The notes under the pieces are model-generated. The model saw nothing but the letters and a program-made list of their open reading frames with translations. It was not told where the DNA came from and searched no databases. A program made the position numbers and the translations under genes. From an uncultured Planctomycetaceae bacterium (GTDB lineage: Bacteria; Planctomycetota; Planctomycetia; Pirellulales; Pirellulaceae): 13,964 nucleotides of DNA. Of the stretch, positions 1-8,185 are shown piece after piece (the first letter of the stretch is position 1; each line of letters starts with the position of its first letter). The stretch is taken from positions 1 through 13,964 of the forward strand of contig CAIYOB010000364.1 in assembly GCA_903927685.1 (NCBI GenBank). Direction: 5' to 3'.

Positions 1-455
1 GCCGACACCAGCACGATCCGGACATCCTGGGCGAACTCGTCCTCGTTGGGCTCCTCCCATCCCAAATGCTCCAAGATCGTCGCTTCAGGGTCGTCGTCCT
101 TTCCAAGTCTCCGCAGGTAGTTGCGGTAGATTTCAACAGCCGCCTCAAACGTCATGGTCGAAACCATCGCTGCGTAGCGGATGGCCTGCAACTCCATGTG
201 TCCGCCATCCTCCGTGCGTTTCAGCTCGATGACCACCAGATTGGCTTCTTTGTCGATGCCAAGTAGGTCGATCCGACGTCGGCTGTCCTGCCAATCGCCA
301 AACTCCTCCGCGATGATCAGCGTATCGGGGGAGCCAATCTCGACTTGTTCCCGCAGCAGACGCTGCAGGTCACCACGCTCGCTGACGCCCAAGTCGGCAA
401 ATCTCGTTTCCACGATCTCGCGAATGCTGTCCTTGGTGAGTTCATAGATTGCCAT
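1..455 (-). CDS. PD-(D/E)XK nuclease-like protein (DUF91/NucS-like), 3' end outside window
   Basis: The first 151 residues are present; the rest lies beyond the left edge. The protein opens MAIYELTKDSIREIVETR and has a compact nuclease-like core: acidic residues E50-E51, then 'RRIDLL' with D63, then a beta strand ending in 'VIELKR' with E77 and K79. This D...ExK spacing fits the PD-(D/E)XK fold, and the stretch around 'GHMELQAIRYAAMVSTMTF' resembles bacterial proteins annotated as DUF91/NucS-like. Members are presumed to bind or cut DNA, but their role is poorly known. The ATG at 455 is chosen because the family N-terminus begins there and a GGAG lies 10 nt upstream. It sits 38 nt downstream of the vapB-like gene on the same strand, where vapC would normally be. 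Fold assignment is fairly sure; cellular role is not known. Confidence 0.75.
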   Translation of the reverse strand, partial: MAIYELTKDSIREIVETRFADLGVSERGDLQRLLREQVEIGSPDTLIIAEEFGDWQDSRRRIDLLGIDKEANLVVIELKRTEDGGHMELQAIRYAAMVSTMTFEAAVEIYRNYLRRLGKDDDPEATILEHLGWEEPNEDEFAQDVRIVLVS

Positions 456-493
456 GATTCACAGTCTCCAATGCGCAGGTGAAAGGCAGTCGT

Positions 494-709
494 TCAGCAC
501 CTTAATCCTTGGTCGGGTCTGCCAAATGCCGGATCGTCAATCCTGATGTCTTCGAAGAACCTGGCAGGCCACTGAACGCTCTTCATCGGCTGGAGAATCA
601 CTGCGTCGCCCTGCCTGCTAATCCAGACACTCTCGGTGTCGAAACGGAAATCTTCCGGCAGCTTAACTGCCTGCGCGCCCTGGAGTTCAATAACCTCCGC
701 AGTTTTCAC
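494..709 (-). CDS. vapB: VapB/VagC-type antitoxin (AbrB-like), apparently without its toxin
   Basis: A 71-residue protein with the layout of VapB/VagC antitoxins. Residues 1-45 carry an AbrB/MazE-like swapped-hairpin DNA-binding region, with 'QAVKLPEDFRFD' at 13-24 and 'VWISRQGDAVILQP' at 28-41. A toxin-contacting tail follows ('FFEDIRIDDPAFGRPDQG'). In this family the antitoxin represses its own operon and neutralises a PIN-domain RNase, VapC. The start is GTG at 709, set by a GGAGG six nt upstream; the nearby ATG is out of frame and closes at once. The tail stops abruptly after 'PDQG' with LRC and a stop, and no PIN-domain gene follows; the next gene is the nuclease-like one. Family is confident. 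Loss of vapC is inferred from the visible sequence. Confidence 0.8.
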   Translation of the reverse strand: MKTAEVIELQGAQAVKLPEDFRFDTESVWISRQGDAVILQPMKSVQWPARFFEDIRIDDPAFGRPDQGLRC

Positions 710-750
710 GGCATGCCTCCTTCGTGTTCAGAAGCAGTCTTTTCGCCAGC

Positions 751-759
751 ATTATAGCA
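751..759 (-). promoter_or_regulatory. Extended -10 promoter for vapB-like gene
   Basis: Read on the minus strand this is TGC-TATAAT: a perfect -10 box preceded by the TG of an extended -10. It lies 41 nt upstream of the GTG start at 709. No convincing -35 is seen at the normal spacing. It falls just past the decayed end of the hsdM fragment, so it may be the native vapB promoter. Confidence 0.55.
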
Positions 760-783
760 CGAGCACGACGGCGACAGCACAAG

Positions 784-1034
784 CATCAGTCGCTTTCGCT
801 TTCCTGTCATCCGTTCCGCATTGGTCAGCTGGACCTTGCCTCGCCGCTCGGGCGACTTGCGGTTGGTCACGTTCCAGATGGACGTAAGATGGGGGTGTCA
901 TACGACAGCTGCTCCGGCAGCGAGACGATGGCGTCCAACCAGTCGTTTTCGATGATCCAGCGGCGGATTTCGCTCTCCCCGCTGCCCGCGTCGCCCGTGA
1001 ACAGCGGCGAGCCGTTGAACACGATGGCCGACAT
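784..1034 (-). pseudogene. hsdM: Relic of type I restriction-modification methylase subunit (hsdM), frameshifted
   Basis: Read leftward from 1034 the frame gives '[18 protein letters not shown]', then '[18 protein letters not shown]' and '[11 protein letters not shown]', which is the conserved segment downstream of the NPPY/F motif in HsdM N6-adenine methylases. After 'DTPI' (about 883-888) the reading frame is lost and meets a stop at 867-869. A one-base shift restores '[20 protein letters not shown]', the next conserved HsdM block. Recognisable similarity then fades at 'KRKRLM' near 784. The N-terminal half, including the SAM-binding and catalytic motifs, is absent, and no hsdR or hsdS is seen. 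What remains is about 80 codons of a roughly 500-residue protein, so it cannot be functional. The identification rests on strong motif recognition. Confidence 0.85.
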
Positions 1035-1391
1035 ATCCGCCCAACGGCACGAGCCAAAGTCGCCCGCCCTGCGACGCCTGATTTCAGCCCTACGGGTGGC
1101 CAAACCGCAGGGCGTTCCCGGACTGTCGCGTAGCCCCCTCACCGCCTGCCGTGTAGGCCCCCGTCAAGGCGCCGCTGGCGAATGCATCGTAAGGTCAGAA
1201 TGTTCCGAGTTTCTTTCCCGCCCGCCGTGTGCCATAATCGGCCCCGACGAGGCGTCGGCAGGCGAGGTTTCGCGCTGCTCACTCGACCCGTTGGAGTTCA
1301 CGCTTCAGCGTGCCGCCTCGGCCGCCCGTCCCGAACGCTGGAGGGCGGAACGCCAACCGTCGTTGATCGCCTCGAAACACGGGAGCACGGC
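1035..1391. other. Gene-free stretch upstream of the transporter
   Basis: No gene is supported here; the open frames crossing it lack a ribosome site and family-like sequence. It holds an imperfect hairpin at 1087-1113 (GCCCT/AGGGC outer stem), a small hairpin at 1299-1312 (CACGC-TTCA-GCGTG), and a candidate promoter. The hairpins resemble short intergenic repeats common in planctomycete genomes, but that is from memory and unverified. Confidence 0.5.
1230..1238 (+). promoter_or_regulatory. Possible extended -10 promoter for the transporter gene
   Basis: TGC-CATAAT matches an extended -10 at five of six positions, and has the same TGC-plus-hexamer pattern as the vapB and DUF2961 candidates. 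It would give a leader of about 150 nt before the ATG at 1392. No clear -35 is seen. Confidence 0.35.
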
Positions 1392-2909
1392 ATGGAACCG
1401 ACACCCCTGGACATCGAACCGCTGAGCGCCGGCGAGCGGGTTTTCGAGCGTTGGCGGCGGCGGGGCGGGTTGGTCCTCGCGCCGCTGGTGTTCGTGATTC
1501 TGTGGGCCTGGCCGCTGCCGGCCCTGCAGCCCGAGGCGCATCGGCTGGCGGCCGTGATGGGGGCGGTGGTAGTGCTTTGGGTGACCGAAGCCCTCGCCCT
1601 GCCGGTCACCGCGCTGATCGCGGCCTGTGCCTGCGTCGTGGTGCGGATCGCGCCGGCCAAGGAAGTGTTTGCTCCGTTTGCCGATCCGCTAATGTTCCTG
1701 TTCATCGGCTCGTTCATCCTGGCCCGGGCGATCCACCTGCACGGGCTGGACCGGCGGCTGGCCTTTGGCGTGCTGTCGATCCGCTGGATCGGCCAGCGGC
1801 CCAGCCGCATCCTGTTCGCCTTCGGCGCCGTCGCGGCCTTCGTTTCGGCCTGGATTTCCAATACGGCGACGACCGCGATGATGTACATGATCGGCCTGGC
1901 GATCCTGACCTTTCTGTTCGACAGGCAACGCGCCGGCGGCGCGGCGATCGATCGTCGCTACGCCACCGGCCTGATGCTGATGACCTCGTTCGCAGCCTCG
2001 ATCGGCGGCCTGGCCACACCCATCGGCACGCCGCCGAACGTGATCGGCTTGGGGTTCATTCGCAGCATGATCGGCGTCGAGTTTCCATTCTTCAAGTGGG
2101 TTTTGATCGGCACACCCGTCGTCGTCTGCCTGTTCCTGGTGCTGTACGCTTACCTGAACTACCTGTGCCCGGCGGGCGTCCAGCAACTGGAGGGCAGCCA
2201 CGAGTTGCTGGTTCGCGAGAAAACTCGCTTGGGCTCGTGGACGACGGCGCAGAAATCCACTGTGTTCGCGTTCTCGGTGACGGCGGCGCTCTGGATCTTG
2301 CCCGGGCTGGTGGCCCTGGCGGCCGGCGAGAACAGCGATGCGTACCGATCCGTCAACGCCTGTGTGCCCGAAGCGGTGGCGGCGTTGATCGGAGCCTCGC
2401 TGCTGTTCCTGCTGCCGGGCAACGAGGGCCGGCGGGCGCTCGACTGGCATCAGGCCAAGGAGATCGACTGGGGCGTCGTGCTGCTGTACGGCGGCGGGTT
2501 TGCCCTGGGCGTCTTGTCCACCCAGACCGGCCTGGCCACGGCAGTCGGCAGGGGCCTGACGACGTGCCTCCCGCTCGACGACGGCCTGGTCCTCCTCGCC
2601 GCCTCGACGTTGGTCGCCACGCTGGTCTCCGAAGTCACCTCGAATACGGCTTCGGCCAATATCGTCGTGCCCGTGGTGATCATGGTCGCTAAACAGTTGG
2701 GAGCCGACCCGCTGGAGCCGGCCCTGGGCGCGACGCTGGGTGCCAGCCTGGGATTCATGCTGCCCGTTTCGACGCCCTGCAATGCGATCGTCTACGGTTC
2801 CGGGTACATTCCCTTGGGTCGCATGATCCGCTACGGCGTGCTACTGGATGTCGCGGGCGTAGCCGTGATCGTGCTGCTGGTGCGACTGACGTTGCCGCTG
2901 GTCCGGTAG
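1392..2909 (+). CDS. SLC13/DASS-family Na+-coupled anion (dicarboxylate or sulfate) transporter
   Basis: A 505-residue inner-membrane protein with about a dozen hydrophobic helices. It carries the paired signatures of the DASS family, whose two inverted halves each contribute an SNT motif: 'SNTATT' at 156-161 and 'SNTASAN' at 417-423. Each is followed by a substrate/Na+ loop: 'TPIGTPPN' at 209-216 and 'STPCNAIVYGSG' at 460-471. Members import di- or tricarboxylates or sulfate with Na+; substrate cannot be told here. The ATG at 1392 has GGGAG six nt upstream and is followed by a short charged N-terminus before the first helix. The frame stays open further upstream, but that extension has no family-like sequence. 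It converges on the sulfatase gene. A link to sulfate handling is tempting but rests on position only. Confidence 0.92.
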   Translation: MEPTPLDIEPLSAGERVFERWRRRGGLVLAPLVFVILWAWPLPALQPEAHRLAAVMGAVVVLWVTEALALPVTALIAACACVVVRIAPAKEVFAPFADPLMFLFIGSFILARAIHLHGLDRRLAFGVLSIRWIGQRPSRILFAFGAVAAFVSAWISNTATTAMMYMIGLAILTFLFDRQRAGGAAIDRRYATGLMLMTSFAASIGGLATPIGTPPNVIGLGFIRSMIGVEFPFFKWVLIGTPVVVCLFLVLYAYLNYLCPAGVQQLEGSHELLVREKTRLGSWTTAQKSTVFAFSVTAALWILPGLVALAAGENSDAYRSVNACVPEAVAALIGASLLFLLPGNEGRRALDWHQAKEIDWGVVLLYGGGFALGVLSTQTGLATAVGRGLTTCLPLDDGLVLLAASTLVATLVSEVTSNTASANIVVPVVIMVAKQLGADPLEPALGATLGASLGFMLPVSTPCNAIVYGSGYIPLGRMIRYGVLLDVAGVAVIVLLVRLTLPLVR

Positions 2910-2915
2910 GAGGCG

Positions 2916-2943
2916 GAGAGTCGAGAGTCGAGAGCCGAGAGCG
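2916..2943. repeat. Four tandem copies of a 7-bp unit (GAGAGTC)
   Basis: Units GAGAGTC, GAGAGTC, GAGAGCC and GAGAGCG lie end to end, starting seven bases after the transporter stop codon. Such arrays can change copy number by slippage. It lies between two converging genes, so no coding effect is expected. Confidence 0.85.
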
Positions 2944-2949
2944 GTTGAT

Positions 2950-2987
2950 GGCGGTGGCCCGAAGACGAGGCTCGTCCGCTTACCGCC
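2950..2987. terminator. Possible bidirectional hairpin between convergent genes
   Basis: GGCGGT at 2950-2955 can pair with ACCGCC at 2982-2987, enclosing a smaller GACG/CGTC stem at 2964-2976. It spans the sulfatase stop codon and sits 40 nt past the transporter stop. There is no U-tract on either side, so it is not a classical intrinsic terminator. Confidence 0.25.
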
Positions 2988-4644
2988 CCGCGTCCTTGCG
3001 GTCTTGCTGTGCCGGGGCGGCCGTCCCACGCACCGCTTCCGCCAACTTGTTGACCAGTCTGGCCACATTGCTCACGCTGCACCGTCCGCCGGGCACGCAG
3101 TTCTGCTGCCAGTAGCTGGCCGAATTGATCACGCCCTGGTCGCGCAGGATGGCGATCGCCTCGCCGGTGCTCGCCGCCGGATGGAACTTTCCGGCTCCTT
3201 TGACCAACAGCATGGCGACCTGCTCGCCGTCGTAGCCAGCTGCTGCTGCAACGGGCGGCCGCCACGTCTCGGCCGCGGCGATGATCCCCTGCTCGACCAA
3301 CACCTGCAAGTCGCTTTGCAGCTGTGTCGCCTGTTCCTTCAGCGAGGGCCAGACCTTGGCCTTCAAGGCCGGCCGCTTCGGCGGCAACTCGGCGACGCCA
3401 CCTCGCAACTCGGCCAACGCAGCCGCCAAACGCTGCCTGGCGCTCGCCCCGGCCTCGTCCGCGGAATCCACGGGCGTTTCGGCGATCGGCGAATCGCGGA
3501 TGTCCACCAGGCGGCCGTCGCCGTACAGCTTGTACCGCGAGTCGGCAATGAAGTACTCGCGGCCGTGCTGGGCGTAAACCCAATGTCGCGGCTGGCCCGG
3601 CCGGCCGAGGATCTGCGGCGCGATGCTGCGGCCATCCAGCGGCAGGCCAGCCGGCGGGCTCGCCTGGGCCAGTTCGAGAACGGTCGGCAGCAGATCCGTA
3701 AAGTCGGTCAAGTCTGGGCACACACGGCCCGCCGGCACTCGCCCCGGACAGTTCACGATCAGCGGCTGGCGCACGCCGCCTTCGCTCACATCGCCTTTCT
3801 CGCCGATCAGGGGCTGGCCGCGAACCGTTCCCAGCGGCTCGTTCTGCGGGCCATTGTCGGAAGTGAACAGCAGGAGCGTCTTGTCGCGCAGTCCCAGCCG
3901 GTCCAGGTCGGCCGCCAGTTGCCCCATCTGCTTGTCGAGATACGCCACCATGTCCTGGACCAGATGCGAGTCATCCTGACTGTCCGGCGTGCGCGTCACC
4001 GGCCAGTGTGCGAGCACGGCCGAGTAATAGACGAAGAACGGCCGGTCGCGGTGGCGCTGCATGAAGTCGACCAAAAAGGCATGCGTCACGTCGGGCCCGT
4101 ACTCGTCCGGCCGCCCCTGCACCACCTGGCCGTTGCGATGGTACCGCGGATTCCAGTACCGGTCCGGCGTCGCCCGGCCCATCCACAGCATGGACTCGTC
4201 GAATCCCAATCGCGCCGGCGCCGCCGGATCGCCCTCCGCCGCGCTCTGGCCCAGCTTGCCGATCGCACACGTCGCATACCCGGCGTCCTTCAACAGCAGC
4301 GCCAGCGTGGGGTGGCGTTCCGGATCGACGAGCGACGTGTTGTTGTCCACCGCTCCCGTGCGAAACGGGTACTTGCCCGTCAACAGTGCCGCCCGTGACG
4401 GCCCGCAGATCGGCATCGAATAGCAGCGCTCGAACCGCAAGCCCGTCGCCGCCAACCGGTCCAGGCACGGCGTCTGGAAAGGAGCCCCGCCATAACAGCT
4501 GACCCGCGACAGGCCCACGTCGTCCGACAGCACGAGAATGATGTTCGGCCGCGCCGCCACAGGTCCGTCAGCCGCCGCCGACAGACTGAACACGGTCAGT
4601 AGCGAGACAATCAATGCGAAGCCGGTCAATCGGTGGTCACGCAT
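2980..4644 (-). CDS. Secreted formylglycine-dependent sulfatase with tandem C-terminal repeat
   Basis: A 554-residue exported type I sulfatase (alkaline phosphatase superfamily), hydrolysing sulfate esters, probably on polysaccharides. A signal peptide covers about residues 1-25. Metal ligands D41-D42 ('VLSDDVG') and D263-N264 ('FTSDNG') are present. The maturation motif CGPSR at 80-84 supplies C80 for conversion to formylglycine. K130 and K283 are also kept, but the usual GKWH block reads 'GKLGQ', so its histidine is missing. After about residue 430 comes a non-sulfatase tail with two related units (441-487 and 493-540), each with 'GI/VI', an aromatic W, then 'LL/LV-K' and an Ala-rich end. 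The ATG at 4644 is chosen for its signal peptide; it overlaps the end of the DUF2809 gene by 8 nt. An in-frame extension to 4848 would destroy the signal peptide. Substrate is unknown. Confidence 0.93.
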   Translation of the reverse strand: MRDHRLTGFALIVSLLTVFSLSAAADGPVAARPNIILVLSDDVGLSRVSCYGGAPFQTPCLDRLAATGLRFERCYSMPICGPSRAALLTGKYPFRTGAVDNNTSLVDPERHPTLALLLKDAGYATCAIGKLGQSAAEGDPAAPARLGFDESMLWMGRATPDRYWNPRYHRNGQVVQGRPDEYGPDVTHAFLVDFMQRHRDRPFFVYYSAVLAHWPVTRTPDSQDDSHLVQDMVAYLDKQMGQLAADLDRLGLRDKTLLLFTSDNGPQNEPLGTVRGQPLIGEKGDVSEGGVRQPLIVNCPGRVPAGRVCPDLTDFTDLLPTVLELAQASPPAGLPLDGRSIAPQILGRPGQPRHWVYAQHGREYFIADSRYKLYGDGRLVDIRDSPIAETPVDSADEAGASARQRLAAALAELRGGVAELPPKRPALKAKVWPSLKEQATQLQSDLQVLVEQGIIAAAETWRPPVAAAAGYDGEQVAMLLVKGAGKFHPAASTGEAIAILRDQGVINSASYWQQNCVPGGRCSVSNVARLVNKLAEAVRGTAAPAQQDRKDAGR

Positions 4645-5074
4645 GGTCCCTGTGTCCTTTCCCAATAATCCGATGCCAGGAATTCGCCAACGCCTCCAGC
4701 AGGGCGGCGGCAGAGACTCCGACAACATAGCAGACCAGATCGGTCCACACGAAGTCAAATCCGAGCACCAGGCCACCGAGCGTTGTTGCCCGAATCGCTT
4801 CCAGCCATGACGCTTTGCAGAGCTGGCTGACTTCCATTCCAACGGCAAACGAGATCGCGATCAGAACGCGACCGGACAACCGCGTCTCGGGAATCAGCAG
4901 ACTGAGTCCCAGGAACGTCATCGCGGCCCAAAGCGTATCACCCCCGTACTCGGCAACCAACGAGGGGAGGTGCTCCGCGTAGCGACGTGAGGCCAGCCCC
5001 AGGACAAGCACCGTTCCGGCACCGATCGCGTAGACCAAGCGACAATTCCAGCTGGCTTTTGTTGCTCGTCCCAT
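4637..5074 (-). CDS. DUF2809-family membrane protein
   Basis: A 145-residue integral membrane protein with four or five helices. It matches DUF2809 along its length: 'GLASRRY' near the first helix, 'YGGDTLWA' at 43-50 with D46, 'EVSQLCKASWLEAIR' at 81-95, and 'LGFDFVWTDLVCYVVG' at 104-119 with D107 and D112 in the membrane. Family function is unknown. The ATG at 5074 fits the usual length; the open frame upstream is low-complexity Arg/Gly sequence with no family match. Its ribosome site is weak. The stop overlaps the sulfatase start (ATGCGTGA), which suggests translational coupling. It begins 71 nt downstream of the NPYSSP gene, so all three may form one leftward operon. Confidence 0.85.
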   Translation of the reverse strand: MGRATKASWNCRLVYAIGAGTVLVLGLASRRYAEHLPSLVAEYGGDTLWAAMTFLGLSLLIPETRLSGRVLIAISFAVGMEVSQLCKASWLEAIRATTLGGLVLGFDFVWTDLVCYVVGVSAAALLEALANSWHRIIGKGHRDHA

Positions 5075-5145
5075 CCCATTGCGGCTCGGCGGCCCTCGTG
5101 TCGTTCGTTGACGGCGACGGAGAAAGCACGTGGCGATTCGATTCG

Positions 5146-5688
5146 CTAGGCCAACCGCTTCCGCGATCGGACCCCGATCAGCCAGAATGTCGTCGCGGAC
5201 AGCAGGATGAACGGGGCGAGCATCGCGAATGCTCCCAATCCCACCCCGAGGATCGCAAGGTAGCTGTGCGAGCCATCCCCCTCGGGACCGAAAACCCCAA
5301 CCACCGTTAAGGCCGCCCCGAGCACGGCGGCCCACAGCAAGGCGGCGGCATGAACCGTGAATCCGTTCAGTCGGCCGCGTCTTCGCAGCCAGAACGCGAT
5401 CGGCATGCCAATCAACCCCGCCACTCCGTAGGACGCGGGAACGCCGAGGAGCAACAGGACGATGGGAACCGCAAAGACCGACATCGGGTTCAGGTCGATG
5501 TCTTCTGGGTGAGCGGCCTGATAGCTAAAGCCAACAACAAACACCGTGATCGCCGCCAGCAGCGGAGCCACCAGGGGAGCGATCCCGTACGACAGCCAGA
5601 GCCGCTTCGTGGAAGACACTTCCCAGATGGGGATGTCGCTGGTAACTGTGGTCGGTGAGGAGTACGGGTTCGGATCGGTCATCATCAT
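5146..5688 (-). CDS. Hypothetical four-helix membrane protein with planctomycete 'NPYSSP' N-terminus
   Basis: A 180-residue protein of no recognised family. It starts MMMTDPNPYSSP, a style common at the N-terminus of small planctomycete membrane proteins, then has about four hydrophobic segments (roughly 33-58, 70-97, 108-132 and 142-173) separated by short loops. The second loop has 'WLRRRGRLNG', a positive patch probably on the cytoplasmic side. Any of three consecutive ATGs (5688, 5685, 5682) could be the start; a GAGCGG just upstream is the only ribosome-site candidate. It is the first gene of a possible leftward operon with DUF2809 and the sulfatase. No catalytic motif is visible. Coding is likely; function is unknown. 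Confidence 0.7.
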   Translation of the reverse strand: MMMTDPNPYSSPTTVTSDIPIWEVSSTKRLWLSYGIAPLVAPLLAAITVFVVGFSYQAAHPEDIDLNPMSVFAVPIVLLLLGVPASYGVAGLIGMPIAFWLRRRGRLNGFTVHAAALLWAAVLGAALTVVGVFGPEGDGSHSYLAILGVGLGAFAMLAPFILLSATTFWLIGVRSRKRLA

Positions 5689-8041
<2,353 letters not shown>

Positions 8042-8055
8042 GCTACGCACGCCCG

Positions 8056-8123
8056 CGTTTAACGGCAAGCCGCAGGCGACGGTGGGTTCTTTCCGCCGAC
8101 GCCTGCCGGCTTGGCGATTAACG
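8056..8123. repeat. 68-nt imperfect palindrome containing copy 2 of the 25-nt repeat
   Basis: The left arm 8056-8078 pairs with the right arm 8100-8123 over CGCCTGC, GGCTTG, CG and TTAA blocks, with one mismatch and small bulges. Inside, CGGTGG (8080-8085) pairs with CCGCCG (8093-8098) through one T-G pair, leaving a 7-nt loop. The whole would fold into one long hairpin, 14 nt after the esterase stop and 62 nt before the next ATG. It could be a REP/MITE-like element, and could also stabilise or attenuate the transcript. Confidence 0.75.
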
Positions 8124-8173
8124 AGACAGAAATCTCTTCCTTCGCATCCTTCGATAGACCAGTCGCGCGTAAC

Positions 8174-8178
8174 AGGAG
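8174..8178 (+). promoter_or_regulatory. Ribosome binding site deciding the GH43-GH10 start
   Basis: AGGAG lies 7 nt before the ATG at 8186. It picks this start, which opens a signal peptide, over the in-frame ATG at 8111, which has no ribosome site and lies inside the palindrome's right arm. Confidence 0.8.
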
Positions 8179-8185
8179 TATCGGC

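Noticed and set aside
1182..1391. In-frame upstream extension of the transporter
   Set aside because: Arg-rich, no similarity to the family, and the ATG at 1392 has a good ribosome site.
724..1425. 233-codon + strand frame crossing the hsdM relic
   Set aside because: No family-like sequence or ribosome site; the minus strand reading of the same bases gives clear HsdM motifs.
1451..2692. 413-codon + strand frame inside the transporter
   Set aside because: A shifted reading of the transporter gene, Arg/Gly-rich and without hydrophobic helices.
2916..2943. CRISPR-like array
   Set aside because: Units are 7 bp with no spacers; it is a simple tandem repeat. No CRISPR array is seen anywhere in the window.
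3004..4398. 464-codon + strand frame
   Set aside because: Antisense to the sulfatase, which has an intact FGly motif and metal ligands.
4645..4848. In-frame upstream extension of the sulfatase
   Set aside because: It would bury the signal peptide and lies within the DUF2809 gene in another frame.
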